DNA from: Roseiarcus sp963770275
Lineage (GTDB): Bacteria > Pseudomonadota > Alphaproteobacteria > Rhizobiales > Beijerinckiaceae
NCBI GenBank assembly: GCA_963770275.1
Contig: CAVYPD010000005.1
Coordinates: forward strand, 186,001-250,000
Direction of reading: 5' to 3'
Length of the DNA: 64,000 bases
Of the stretch, positions 36,981 through 46,331 are shown in pieces; the first letter of the stretch is position 1, and the number at the start of each line of letters is the position of its first letter. The notes beneath the pieces were generated by a model. It searched no databases. It worked only from the letters and a program-made list of their open reading frames with translations, and had not been told where the DNA came from. A program made the position numbers and the translations under genes.

Positions 36981-38738
36981 TTACGCCGCCGACGAAGCGG
37001 CGACGGGCTGCCGTTTTGGCGCGCCGTAGGTATCCGGGATCTTGTCAGCGAAGAACATGACCAATTCATCGTTTTCCATCTCGTCGATCGAGACCGGGCG
37101 CGTCGCGTCGTCGACATAAGCCTTGCTAGCGGGATCCTGGACGACGCGCTTCTTGATGCTGTGATAGCGCCACCCGACGGTGAGCCATTGCGCGACCACG
37201 GACACGAACTCGACGGCGCGGACGGGATAGAAAATCAGCGGATTGACGATCGGCATCCCGTGCCGACGGGTCGTCCTCACCTTTCGGCGGACGATGCCGC
37301 ATTGCAGCGGGTGGACGCCCTCGATCCGCGCGGCGGAGGAGAAAGCCGTCATCACGTCGGCAATCTTGTTCATCCTGAGCCCGGTGGCGGCGGCGCGCTT
37401 GAGCACCGTCTCGACATGCTCGTCAGTGTAGTACTGCTTCCAGGCGTCTCGATAGGTTTTGTTCCACGCCTCGTTCGACATGAGAGGATGACCGGTGCAG
37501 ACATGCTCGACGTCGTATTTGTTCATGTCCGGGTCCATCGGAACCCCCTTGAGGTAAAGGGTCTTGTGATCCTCGGAGCCGGGAAGGGGGGTCAGGCAAA
37601 AGAATTCGAGGATATCGAGCGGCAGCTCCTTCTTGATGATGTCGATGTCGCGGGCGACCGATTCGGGCGTGTCTGTCGGAAAACCGATGATGAAGCCCGC
37701 CCAGGTCATCACCTTGTACTTTCGCCAGGCCTGCAGCATGACCCGGTATTCCCAGATCTTGTTCTGCCGCTTTTTTGCGCCCTGGAGCGATTGGGGATTG
37801 ATGCTCTCGAGCCCGATGAAAACCTGGTTGCAGCCGGCCTGCGCCGCCTTCTCGATAAATCCCGGGATCTTGTGGCAGAGCGTGTCGACCTGAAGGATCA
37901 GCTTGATCGGAATGCCCTTGTTGGTCCTCAGATCGATCAGGCGGTCGAGGATCGCCTCCCAGTTGCGGTTGCGGGCGAAGTTGTCGTCGGTGACGAAATA
38001 ATGGTTGATGCCCTGGGCGTAATTGGCGCGCACGATCGCCTCGACGTCATCGGCGCTCCGATAGCGTGACTTGCGACCCTGGACATTGATGATCGTGCAG
38101 AAGCTGCACTGGAACGGGCAGCCGCGGCCGGCGTCGAAGCACGCATGATGGCCGACGATCCGCCCCACGATTTCCTTCGGCAACACGGGAATCGCGGCCG
38201 CCTCCATGCCGGGCATATCGTGGAGGTAATTGTAGAGAGGCTTCGCCTGGTCGGCGTCGATGTCGCGGAGGAGATCGGCCATCCGGCCCTCGCCCTCGCC
38301 CGCGTACAAAGTCACGCCCAGCGACTGCGCTTCCTTCAAGTCCGACGGCAGCTCAGGGAGCATCGATATGCAGCCCGAGACGTGAAATCCCCCGATCACC
38401 ACGGGCACGCTTTTCGCCCGGAACTCGCGGGCTAGATCAAGGGCGCGCGGAAACTGATTCGACTGAACCCCGACGAGCCCGACAAATCCACCTCCCGCCG
38501 CCTTGATCCGCCGCGAGATCGCCTTGACGTCGACAACCGTGTTGCACTCGTCGCAGGCGTCGATATCGATGTCGACATCGGGGCCAAGAGCCCGTTCTTC
38601 CCTGCAGGCGGCCAGAAGCCCGTAGACACTGGCGAGGCTGTTCGAGGGGATGGTGGAAAGGCGCCATTGGATCACATAGCCGTCGTCGTCATAATGCGAC
38701 GGCTTGATAAGGAAGATCTTGAACGTCCGGTTTCCCAT
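36981..38738 (-). CDS. B12-binding-domain radical SAM protein
   Basis: 585 residues from ATG 38738. An N-terminal cobalamin-binding-type Rossmann domain (LASVYGLLAACREERALGPD; VPVVIGGFHVSGC) precedes a radical SAM core with the cluster motif CPFQCSFC (CxxxCxxC) in ACFDAGRGCPFQCSFCTI. The C-terminal part (about 430-585) carries a conserved helical extension. Such enzymes catalyse methylations or rearrangements on unactivated carbons, for example in lipid, hopanoid or bacteriochlorophyll-type pathways. The substrate is unknown. It is upstream of, and oriented like, the MsbA-like exporter with a 250-base gap. Confidence 0.87.
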   Translation of the reverse strand: MGNRTFKIFLIKPSHYDDDGYVIQWRLSTIPSNSLASVYGLLAACREERALGPDVDIDIDACDECNTVVDVKAISRRIKAAGGGFVGLVGVQSNQFPRALDLAREFRAKSVPVVIGGFHVSGCISMLPELPSDLKEAQSLGVTLYAGEGEGRMADLLRDIDADQAKPLYNYLHDMPGMEAAAIPVLPKEIVGRIVGHHACFDAGRGCPFQCSFCTIINVQGRKSRYRSADDVEAIVRANYAQGINHYFVTDDNFARNRNWEAILDRLIDLRTNKGIPIKLILQVDTLCHKIPGFIEKAAQAGCNQVFIGLESINPQSLQGAKKRQNKIWEYRVMLQAWRKYKVMTWAGFIIGFPTDTPESVARDIDIIKKELPLDILEFFCLTPLPGSEDHKTLYLKGVPMDPDMNKYDVEHVCTGHPLMSNEAWNKTYRDAWKQYYTDEHVETVLKRAAATGLRMNKIADVMTAFSSAARIEGVHPLQCGIVRRKVRTTRRHGMPIVNPLIFYPVRAVEFVSVVAQWLTVGWRYHSIKKRVVQDPASKAYVDDATRPVSIDEMENDELVMFFADKIPDTYGAPKRQPVAASSAA

Positions 38739-38933
38739 GGCGTGCTCTTCATTGTCGCGCGGGGCGGCGCCGATCTCATCGGCCTCCCACGCTTCCGTCC
38801 AAAAAGAATCCCCAGCCCTCCCGGCCCTTGGGAGTCGACCCGGCATACTTTGTTTTGTTTGGGCGGTCCAGGAGGGATCTCGGGGCGAGCCTGAGTTCGT
38901 GCGCCCCGCTCGAATCGACGGTCGATCGCCGGG

Positions 38934-39803
38934 TCAGCCCTTCTTGCGACCGCCTGGCTTTCGCTTGTCCTTCCCCTCCTCGACGGCCGCATGATACTTG
39001 CGCTTTATCTCGGCGAGGTCGACCGACGGCGCCGGGAAGGCGAGGCCGAGATCGGCCATGGCGTCCGCGATGATCTGCGACACGGCGAGATTGCGAAACC
39101 ACTTGTGATTGGCGGGGATGACATACCACGGCGCGTTCGCTGTACTCGTCGCGCGGATCGCGTCCTCGAAGGCGTCGACGTAATCGTCCCATAATTCACG
39201 CTCCGAATAGTCGGATTCGCTGATCTTCCAATTGCGTCCTGGGTCATCCAGGCGTTGCGCGAAACGCGCGAGCTGCTCCTCCTTGCTGATGTGGAGGAAG
39301 AATTTGAGGATCGTGGTTCCCGATTCGACGAGCAGCGCCTCGAAATCGCGGATATGCTCATAGCGGCGGGCGCAGGTTTTCTTGTCAACGAGCTTGTGGA
39401 CCCGCGTGACCAGCACGTCCTCGTAGTGCGAGCGGTTGAAGATGACGATCTGGCCTGCTCTCGGCGCCTGGGCGTGGATGCGCCAGAGAAAGTCATGCGC
39501 GAGTTCGAGCGGCGTCGGCTGCTTGAAGCTGGCGACGTCGACGCCCTGCGGGTTGACGCCGCTGAACACGTGCCTGATCGTGCCATCCTTGCCGCCGGCG
39601 TCCATCGCCTGCAAGACCACGAGGACCGAGTGTTTGTGCTCGGCGTAGAGTAAGACCTGCTGATGGGCGACCCGTTTGAGATAGTGTTCGGCGTCCTTCT
39701 TGCCCTCATCCTCCGATGTGAGTTTGCCTGTGTCGGACGGATCAAGCTTGTTGAGCCGGACTTTTTCACCTGGTTTAACGCGAAACTGCTTGCGGTAATC
39801 CAC
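38934..39803 (-). CDS. ppk2: Polyphosphate kinase 2 family (class III-like)
   Basis: 289 residues. The PPK2 Walker A-like motif VLQAMDAGGKDGTIRHVFSG and the Walker B-like IFNRSHYEDVLVTRVH are both intact, with the lid-region RYEHIRDFEALL between. The length and the GVNPQGVDVASFKQPTPLEL segment fit the single-domain class that phosphorylates nucleoside mono- and diphosphates with polyphosphate. I prefer GTG 39803 (VDYRKQF) because a perfect GGAGG lies six bases upstream; a longer frame from 39845 has no ribosome site. Stands alone between the radical SAM and PanE-like genes. Confidence 0.87.
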   Translation of the reverse strand: MDYRKQFRVKPGEKVRLNKLDPSDTGKLTSEDEGKKDAEHYLKRVAHQQVLLYAEHKHSVLVVLQAMDAGGKDGTIRHVFSGVNPQGVDVASFKQPTPLELAHDFLWRIHAQAPRAGQIVIFNRSHYEDVLVTRVHKLVDKKTCARRYEHIRDFEALLVESGTTILKFFLHISKEEQLARFAQRLDDPGRNWKISESDYSERELWDDYVDAFEDAIRATSTANAPWYVIPANHKWFRNLAVSQIIADAMADLGLAFPAPSVDLAEIKRKYHAAVEEGKDKRKPGGRKKG

Positions 39804-39907
39804 GATTCCTCCGTCCGCTGGTATGCACGCGCGCCTTGGCCTCACTGTGGTACGAAAATGAGTGTCAGATCAACGTCATTCCCTGACGGACGGGTCTGGA
39901 TCGCGCG

Positions 39908-40924
39908 ATGAACATCACAATCATCGGCGCCGGCGCGATCGGCGGCCACATCGCAGCGAAACTCGCCGCCGCGGGCGAGCGCGTGACGGTCGTGGCGCGC
40001 GGGGAGCACCTGAAGGCGATCCGCGAACGCGGGCTCACGCTCAAGGAGAACGGCGAAGAGATCGTCGCGCGCGTCCAGGCGACGGATCGCATCGCCGACG
40101 CCGGCGGCGCCGATCTTGTCGTCCTCGGCGTCAAGGCGCATCAGCTGACGCCGATCGCAGCAGAGGTCGCCTCGATCGTGACGCCCTCGACGACGCTCAT
40201 GATGACGCAAAACGGTTTTCCGTGGTGGTACTTCTTCAAGCACGGCGGACCGCACGAAGGCGTTCAGCTCGAGAGCGTCGATCCCGGGGGAATGATCGCT
40301 CGCAATCTGCCGATCGACGCGGTCGTCGCCGCCATCAGCTACCAGGCGGCGGAGATCGAACGCCCGGGCGTTATTCGCCATATCGAAGGCCATCGCGTGC
40401 CGGTCGCGGAAATCGACGGCCAAAAGACTGAGCGCATCGTGGCGGTGTCAGAGGTCTTCACGAGAGCAGGCTTCAAATCGCCAGTGCTCACCGACGTGCG
40501 TTCCGAAATCTGGATGAAGCTGTGGGGCAATCTGACGTTCAATCCGATAAGCGCGCTCACCCACGCCACTTTGGAAGATCTTTGCCGCTTTCCCCAGACA
40601 CGCGCGCTTGCGACGGCGATGATGCGGGAAGCCCAAGCGGTCGGCGAAGCCTTCGGCATCCGTTTCCGTCTCGGCATCGAAAAGCGCATCGCCGGCGCGG
40701 AGAGCATTGGCGCGCACAAGACCTCGATGCTGCAGGACATCGAGCACGGCCGCGCGACCGAAATCGATGCGCTGCTTGGCTCGGTCATCGAACTCGCTCG
40801 CCTCGTCAACATGCCGACCCCGCATCTTGATGCAACTTATGCGGTGACGAAGCTTTTGGGTGAAACAATTGCTCGGAACGGGAGCGGACTGTCGTTCGCG
40901 CCGTCAGAGCCCGTTCGGAGTTGA
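39908..40924 (+). CDS. 2-dehydropantoate 2-reductase-like (PanE/ApbA family)
   Basis: 338 residues. N-terminal NADPH-binding motif IIGAGAIGGHIAAKLAAAG, the catalytic lysine in MKLWGNLTFNPISALTHAT, and the C-terminal helical domain (GAHKTSMLQDIEHGRATEID) are intact. Family members reduce ketopantoate in coenzyme A synthesis, but many paralogues act on other 2-keto acids. The next gene, an acyl-CoA ligase, starts six bases after the stop, so the pair is an operon and the reductase probably acts on a related carboxylate rather than in pantothenate synthesis. Confidence 0.85.
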   Translation: MNITIIGAGAIGGHIAAKLAAAGERVTVVARGEHLKAIRERGLTLKENGEEIVARVQATDRIADAGGADLVVLGVKAHQLTPIAAEVASIVTPSTTLMMTQNGFPWWYFFKHGGPHEGVQLESVDPGGMIARNLPIDAVVAAISYQAAEIERPGVIRHIEGHRVPVAEIDGQKTERIVAVSEVFTRAGFKSPVLTDVRSEIWMKLWGNLTFNPISALTHATLEDLCRFPQTRALATAMMREAQAVGEAFGIRFRLGIEKRIAGAESIGAHKTSMLQDIEHGRATEIDALLGSVIELARLVNMPTPHLDATYAVTKLLGETIARNGSGLSFAPSEPVRS

Positions 40925-40930
40925 TAGACA

Positions 40931-42450
40931 ATGAATGCGGATCGAACCTTGAAGGACCTTTTAGCATCGGGGCGCGACGACGCGGTGGCGATCGCCGCCC
41001 ATGAGACGCCGTCGCTGACCTACGAAGGTTTGCGCGCGCTGATCGAACGGACCTGCGCAACGCTGAACGATCTTGGAATTGGCCTTGGCGATCGGGTCGC
41101 GATCGTATTGCCGAACGGGCCCGAAATGGCGACGGCGTTTCTTTGCGTGGCCTCCGCGGCGACGTCGGCGCCGCTCAATCCCGCCTATAAGCAGGAGGAG
41201 TTCGAGTTCTACCTCGAAGATCTCAGGGCGAAGGCCCTGATTGTTGAGGCTGGCAGCGAGTCGCCCGCTCTTCGCGCGGCCGAGAAGCTTGGCGTTGCGG
41301 TCTTGACCCTCATTCCGGAGCGGCAATGTCGGGGCGGGCGCGTTCGAGCTATCCGGCTCTCCGCTTGGCGCCGCCATACGACCCGGCCCCGCCAAACCGG
41401 ATGATGTGGCGCTCATCCTTCACACATCGGGCACCACTTCACGGCCGAAAATCGTGCCGCTCCACCACGCCAACATCTGGACCTCGGCCGGCAACATCGC
41501 GGCTGCGCTCGAGCTTTCCGAAAAGGACAGGGCGCTCAACGTCATGCCCCTGTTCCACATCCACGGCCTGATCGCCGGTCTTTCCGCTCCGCTTTCGCGT
41601 GGCGGCTCGGTGTTCTGCACGCCGGGGTTCAACGCGCTCAAGTTCTTTGCCGAGATGGAGGAGGCCAAGCCCACCTGGTACACGGCGGTGCCGACCATGC
41701 ATCAGACGATCCTGACCCGCGCCGGGCGCCACAAGGAGCTCATCGCCCGTCATCCGCTCCGCTTCGTGCGCTCTTCGTCCTCGTCGCTGCCGCCGACCGT
41801 GATCGGGGAACTCGAGGCGGTATTCAAATGCCCGGTCATCGAGGCTTACGGGATGACGGAAGCGACGCACCAGATGGCGTCCAATCCGCTTGAACGGAAT
41901 CCGCAAACCTGGATCGGTCGGCGTCCCGGCGGGGCCCGAGATCGCCATCATGGACGAGGCTGGGCTGCTCATGAGCCGAGGAGAAACCGGCGAGGTCGTC
42001 ATTCGCGGCGAGAACGTCACCGCCGCTTACGAGAACAATCCGAAGGCGAATGGCGAGGCGTTCGTCAACGGCTGGTTCCGCACCGGCGATCAGGGCGTCA
42101 TCGACGCCGAGGGCTACCTGACGCTGACCGGACGGCTGAAGGAGATCATCAACCGCGGCGGCGAGAAAATCTCCCCGCGCGAGGTCGACGAAGCGTTGAT
42201 GGACCACCCGGCCGTTCTGCAGGCGGTGGCCTTCGCCGTGCCGCACCCCATGCTCGGTGAAGACGTCGGCGCGGCGGTCGTCTTGCGCGAGGGCCTAACG
42301 ACCACTGAACAAGAGCTTGGCGCGTTCCTCGCCGAGCGCCTAGCGGCGTTCAAGACGCCGCGCAAAATCCTGTTCCTGGCCGAGATCCCGAAGGGCGCGA
42401 CCGGCAAGCTCCAACGCATTGGGCTCGCGCAGAAGCTGGGCCTGGGGTGA
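40931..42450 (+). CDS. Oxalate--CoA ligase-like acyl-CoA synthetase (two frameshifts)
   Basis: Begins at ATG 40931 with the AMP-binding N-terminal domain (LGDRVAIVLPNGPEMATAFL). Shifts occur near 41328 and 41900. Between them: LILHTSGTTSRPKIVPLHHA (P-loop), NVMPLFHIHGLIAGL and VIEAYGMTEATHQMASNP. After the second shift: KPGSVGVPAGPEIAIMDEAG and the C-terminal lid GRLKEIINRGGEKISPREVD. The IINRGGEKISP and PGSVGVPAG motifs are shared with the Pcs60/AAE3 oxalyl-CoA synthetases. About 507 residues when joined. It is co-transcribed with the preceding reductase; oxalate or another short dicarboxylate is a plausible but unproven substrate. Confidence 0.82.
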
Positions 42451-42576
42451 GCGGAGCCGATGGGCGTACCGTCAAGAGGCGCCGAATAGGGGACCGCCCA
42501 AGGGCTCAAGCGTAAACTAAACGTCCCACCTTTCGGCTCGTCGTTTCGTCTGGCTCGCTCTAGTCTCTCTGACCAA

Positions 42577-42606
42577 AGTCTATTGATTTTATCAAATTAA
42601 TAGACT
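42577..42606. promoter_or_regulatory. Dyad-symmetric site upstream of metQ
   Basis: AGTCTATT and AATAGACT are perfect inverted arms separated by 14 bases; an inner dyad TTGAT-TTT-ATCAA is nested in it. The AT-rich site stands out in a GC-rich gap and ends 42 bases before the metQ ATG. Similar sites occur upstream of sulfur-starvation genes of Rhizobiales, so a LysR-type or other sulfur regulator may bind here. I see no SAM riboswitch consensus in the leader. Confidence 0.5.
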
Positions 42607-42648
42607 AATGCCGATGGCGGGGATAAGCCCGAGCGTTGGAGACCGTAC

Positions 42649-43449
42649 ATGAGACTCGATCGCCGCTTCGTTTTGGCCGGAATATTGGCGCTCACGCCGT
42701 TGCTTGCGCCGGCCGGCGCCGACGCCGAACAGAAGACCCTTCGCGTCGGCATCATGAGCGCCGAGGACGAGGACGTCTGGGCGGTGGTGGCCGAACAGGC
42801 GAAGACGAAAGGCCTCGACCTCAAGCTGGTCGTCTTCAACGACTACACCCAGCCTAACGAGGCGCTGGAGAACGGCGAGCTCGACGCCAATGCGTTTCAG
42901 CACAAGCCTTACCTCGACAACCAGATCAAGACGCGCGGCTACCACATCGTTCCGGTCGGCTTCACCGCCGTCTGGCCGATCGGTCTCTATTCGAAAAAGC
43001 ATCACAGCCTGGCCGATCTGCCAAGCGGCGCAGTGGTCGGCGTGCCGAACGATCCAAGCAACGAGGGCCGCGCGCTCCGCGTGCTCGAGACTCAAGGCCT
43101 TATCAAGCTCAACCCTGAGGCCGGAATCCTGGCGACCACGCAAGACATAACCGCCAATCCGAAGAACCTCGTGGTCAAGGAGCTCGATGCCGGGATCGTT
43201 GGCCGCTCGATCGACGATCTCGACGCCGCTGTCGTCAACACCGACTGGGCGCTCAAATCGGGTCTGACGCCAAGCGACCGCATCGCGACGGAAGCCGTTG
43301 AGAACAACCCGTATCGCAACTTCATCGCCGTCAAGGCCGGCCACGAGAACGACGCCTGGGTCAAGTCGCTCGTCGAGTCTTATGAGAATGACACGGTGCG
43401 GGCGACGCTGGCGAAAGTCTACAAGGGCACGGCGCTTCCGGCGTGGTGA
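42649..43449 (+). CDS. metQ: Methionine ABC transporter substrate-binding protein
   Basis: 266 residues of the NlpA/MetQ family: LRVGIMSAEDEDVWAVVAEQ at the mature N terminus, NEALENGELDANAFQHKPYL with the conserved aromatic/His ligand region, and VNTDWALKSGLTPSDRIATE. A signal peptide ends near AGADA. It has no lipobox cysteine, so it would be a free periplasmic protein, not the usual lipoprotein. It delivers methionine to MetNI encoded downstream. The order metQ-metN-metI differs from the common metN-metI-metQ order. Confidence 0.9.
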   Translation: MRLDRRFVLAGILALTPLLAPAGADAEQKTLRVGIMSAEDEDVWAVVAEQAKTKGLDLKLVVFNDYTQPNEALENGELDANAFQHKPYLDNQIKTRGYHIVPVGFTAVWPIGLYSKKHHSLADLPSGAVVGVPNDPSNEGRALRVLETQGLIKLNPEAGILATTQDITANPKNLVVKELDAGIVGRSIDDLDAAVVNTDWALKSGLTPSDRIATEAVENNPYRNFIAVKAGHENDAWVKSLVESYENDTVRATLAKVYKGTALPAW

Positions 43450-43455
43450 CCGTTA

Positions 43456-43523
43456 GCCCGCGAAAGCGGGCCCATGCGCCCTATCGCACGCGAGGGCTTC
43501 CTCCCCCCGAGCGTGCGATAGGG
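43456..43523 (+). terminator. Two hairpins after metQ
   Basis: First hairpin 43456-43471: GCCCGC-GAAA-GCGGGC, six GC pairs with a GNRA loop directly after the metQ stop. Second hairpin 43479-43523: CCCTATCGCACGC paired with GCGTGCGATAGGG, a 13-base perfect arm with a 19-base loop. Neither is followed by a T-run. They may attenuate or protect the metQ message rather than terminate it fully, so that MetQ is made in excess of MetNI. Confidence 0.5.
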
Positions 43524-43539
43524 ACGCGTGGCTTTGCAG

Positions 43540-43651
43540 CCCTCATCCGTCACGCCTTCGGCGCGCCACCTTCTCCCGGAGGGAGAAGGGAAGAAGGGCG
43601 CTGAATCCCTTCTCCCTCCGGGAGAAGGTGGCGCGAAGCGCCGGATGAGGG
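43540..43651. repeat. 112-base palindromic repeat element
   Basis: The ends CCCTCATCCG and CGGATGAGGG are inverted, and the arms continue through GCGCGCCACCTTCTCCC against GGGAGAAGGTGGCGCG, with CTTCTCCCGGAGGGAGAAGG nested in each arm. The spacer is about 16 bases. This is the form of dispersed palindromic elements known from many Rhizobiales. It sits between metQ and metN and would form a very stable RNA structure. Confidence 0.75.
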
Positions 43652-43775
43652 TCTTCGCGCGATGCAGCGAAAGGAAACATGACGGTAGATCTCAAACTGA
43701 TGGAGCATCGCTCAAAGCGCGCTCGGTGATCGCTCGGCCTTATCTCCGCCGCACGAGCCCCTTCCGCGCGAGACG

Positions 43776-44819
43776 GTGCTGCGCCTCGTCAACGTCAGCA
43801 AGCGCTTCGGCGCGACGCCGGCGATCGAGGGCGTGTCGTTCGAGGTCAAGCGCGGCGAGATCGTCGGCGTCATCGGCCGCAGCGGCGCGGGAAAATCGAC
43901 GCTCATCCGCTGCCTGAACGGCCTCGAGAAGCCCGACAGCGGGCGCATCGAGGTGCTTGGCGAGGACATCGCGCCGCTCGGCGAGCGCGAGTTGCGCAGG
44001 GTCCGCCTGCGCGTGGGCATGATCTTCCAGCACTTCAACCTGCTGTCGTCCAAGACGGTCGCCGACAATGTCGCGCTCCCGCTCAAGATCGCGGGAAGGA
44101 CGCAGAGCGAGCGCCGCGACCGGGTGCGATCCCTGCTGTGGCTCGTCGGCCTTGAGGACAAGGCCGCGGCTTATCCCGCGCAGCTATCGGGCGGTCAAAA
44201 GCAGCGCGTCGGCATCGCCCGCGCGCTCGCGGCCGACCCCGCGCTCCTCTTGTCCGACGAAGCGACCTCCGCGCTCGATCCCGAGACCACCGCCTCCATT
44301 CTCGCGCTGCTGCGCGATATCAACCGCAAGCTCGGCCTCACCATCGTTCTCATCACTCACGAGATGAGCGTGGTGCGGGCGATCGCCGGCCGGGTCATCG
44401 TGCTCGATCAAGGGCGCATCGTCGAGGAGGGAGAGGCGGCCGCCGTCTTCGGTAGGCCGCAAGCGGCGTTGACCCGCCGTCTCCTCGCGCCCGCCCACCA
44501 CGACGCGCCCGATTCCAAGGATCGGGAATGGTTCGCAAGTCTCGGCGAGGATTGGGCGCCCGGGTTCGACACCGTCTTTCGCATCATCCTCGAAGGCGGG
44601 TTGGCCGAGCGCCCCGTGCTCGCCGAGCTAACCTCGGAGACAGGCGCCCTTCCTGTCATCCTGAGGGCGAAGACCTTTGGAGAAGCGTGCGGCGCCGTCG
44701 CGACGATCATTTTCTCCGTGCGCGCCCCTTCGTCCGAGTTTGTGGCGCGCGTCGAACGCTGGCTTAAGCTCAGCGGCGCCACTGTGGAGATCCTCGGCCA
44801 TGCTCGCCCTGCCGTTTGA
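43776..44819 (+). CDS. metN: Methionine ABC transporter ATP-binding protein
   Basis: 347 residues. N-terminal ATPase: Walker A GRSGAGKSTLIRCLNGLE, Q-loop GMIFQHFNLLSSKTV, signature LSGGQKQRVGIARA, Walker B LLLSDEATSALDPET. The C-terminal NIL-type regulatory domain (about 265-347) begins with FDTVFRIILEGG; in E. coli it binds methionine and inhibits transport. A GTG start is assumed at 43776. The end overlaps the start of metI by 20 bases. Together with MetQ and MetI it imports methionine. Confidence 0.9.
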   Translation: MLRLVNVSKRFGATPAIEGVSFEVKRGEIVGVIGRSGAGKSTLIRCLNGLEKPDSGRIEVLGEDIAPLGERELRRVRLRVGMIFQHFNLLSSKTVADNVALPLKIAGRTQSERRDRVRSLLWLVGLEDKAAAYPAQLSGGQKQRVGIARALAADPALLLSDEATSALDPETTASILALLRDINRKLGLTIVLITHEMSVVRAIAGRVIVLDQGRIVEEGEAAAVFGRPQAALTRRLLAPAHHDAPDSKDREWFASLGEDWAPGFDTVFRIILEGGLAERPVLAELTSETGALPVILRAKTFGEACGAVATIIFSVRAPSSEFVARVERWLKLSGATVEILGHARPAV

Positions 44820-45453
44820 CCGTCTCCTTGGCTCGCTCGGCGAGACGCTGGTGATGACGGCGGTCTCGGGCGCGATCAGCTTCGCCATCGGTCTGCCGCT
44901 CGGGCTTGTTCTCGTCGGCACGGCGCCCGGCGGGTTCTGGGAAAATCGATGGGTCAACGGAAGTGTCGGCGCGGTCGTCAACGGCTTCCGCTCGCTGCCG
45001 TTCATCATTCTCCTGGTCGCGGTGATTCCGCTCACTCGCATCCTTGTCGGAACGTCGATCGGGACGGCGGCGGCGATCGTGCCCTTGTCGATCTCGGGCA
45101 TTCCTTATTTCGGCCGCGTCGCGGAGGTCGCGCTGCGCGAGGTCGACCGCGGCCTCATCGAGGCGGTGAGAGCGATGGGTGGTGGAAACTGGACCATCAT
45201 CCGCGAGGCGCTTGTTCCGGAAGCGCTGCCAAGCCTGATTGCGGGCTTCACCGTGACGCTGGTGCTGCTCGTCGGCGCGTCCGCCATGGCGGGCGCGGTG
45301 GGGGCAGGGGGCCTCGGCGATCTCGCGATCCGCTACGGCTACCAGCGGTTCGAGACGTCCGTCATGATCGCGGTGATCGTCGTCCTCATCGCGCTGGTGG
45401 CGCTCATTCAGGCCGGCGGCGACCGGTTGGCGAGGTCAGTCGACCACCGGTGA
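44800..45453 (+). CDS. metI: Methionine ABC transporter permease
   Basis: 217 residues with five predicted helices. The permease loop EAVRAMGGGNWTIIREALVP has the EAA-type consensus of the MetI family, and SISGIPYFGRVAEVALREVD precedes it. ATG 44800 lies inside the last codons of metN, so translation is coupled. A C-terminal hydrophobic helix (VMIAVIVVLIALVALIQAGG) closes the protein. The channel subunit of the methionine importer. Confidence 0.9.
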   Translation: MLALPFDRLLGSLGETLVMTAVSGAISFAIGLPLGLVLVGTAPGGFWENRWVNGSVGAVVNGFRSLPFIILLVAVIPLTRILVGTSIGTAAAIVPLSISGIPYFGRVAEVALREVDRGLIEAVRAMGGGNWTIIREALVPEALPSLIAGFTVTLVLLVGASAMAGAVGAGGLGDLAIRYGYQRFETSVMIAVIVVLIALVALIQAGGDRLARSVDHR

Positions 45454-45611
45454 CTAGCCGCTGCTCGGACGATCTCGGCTCGATGCAGCGCCCGGCCGGG
45501 GACAAAAAGTGGGCTCTGGACATCGTCTGAGGTGGCATGTGAAATAATTTGGCGCCAATCTTGATTCTTCGCATATTCCGGACATCGGCAACAACGAGTT
45601 CTCCCGCTTCT

Positions 45612-46331
45612 ATGACAATCGGCATCCTGCTCTGCGGCGGCTTTCCCGCGACGCTTGAGGCGCAATTCGGATCATACAGCAGTATGGTCCGTAAGCTGCT
45701 CGGTTCCCGTTCCGCTGCGGTCTTCGACGTTCGGGAGCGTCAACTGCCGAGATCAGTCTCGGCTTGCGAGGCTTATGTCATCACTGGCTCCAGCGCGGGA
45801 GTCTATGACGACCTGCCTTGGATCAAGGACCTGATGGCTTTTCTCCGGAGCGCCCGCGGCGGCTCCAAACTGATCGGCATTTGTTTCGGCCACCAGGCGA
45901 TGGCTCAAGCTTTTGGCGGCTCTGTCCTCAAATCGCCGAGGGGGTGGGGGATCGGTCTTCATCGGTACGAATTGCCTGCGCAGCCATACTGGATGGATGA
46001 CCCTGCCGCCGTAGCGGTCCCCGCGTCTCATCAGGATCAGGTGGTCACATTGCCCTCCGATGCTCGGGTGATCGCGAGCAGCGCGTTCACGCCTTATGCA
46101 GGGCTGGATTACGGGGACGCAATCTCCTTCCAATTCCATCCGGAATTCTCGCGCGCCTTTGCGGCGGCGCTGATCGAAGCCAAACGTGAGCGCTACCCCG
46201 ACCTCGTCGCCTCGGCAGTCGAATCGCACTTGCAGCCAGACGATTGCGCCCGGGTCGGTCGCTGGATCAGCCGCTTCCTCGATTCTGACGACGCCGCCCA
46301 GGTCCTAGAGGGAAGAGCGTGGCCTGATTGA
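45612..46331 (+). CDS. Class I glutamine amidotransferase-like protein
   Basis: 239 residues. The triad is intact: the nucleophile C in LIGICFGHQAMAQAFGG, and the His/Glu in FQFHPEF. The first strand is MTIGILLCGGFPATLEAQFG. These stand-alone 'GMP synthase-like' proteins hydrolyse gamma-glutamyl bonds or are partners of unknown synthases. ATG 45612 has no clear ribosome site. The last ten bases overlap a decayed oxidoreductase remnant on the other strand. Confidence 0.8.
   Translation: MTIGILLCGGFPATLEAQFGSYSSMVRKLLGSRSAAVFDVRERQLPRSVSACEAYVITGSSAGVYDDLPWIKDLMAFLRSARGGSKLIGICFGHQAMAQAFGGSVLKSPRGWGIGLHRYELPAQPYWMDDPAAVAVPASHQDQVVTLPSDARVIASSAFTPYAGLDYGDAISFQFHPEFSRAFAAALIEAKRERYPDLVASAVESHLQPDDCARVGRWISRFLDSDDAAQVLEGRAWPD

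Noticed and set aside
42451..42648. SAM-II riboswitch upstream of metQ
   Set aside because: The conserved pseudoknot sequence of SAM-II is not visible in the leader; only the AT-rich dyad stands out.
43540..43651. A CRISPR-like repeat
   Set aside because: It is a single palindrome with two arms, not an array of repeats with unique spacers. No cas genes are present.
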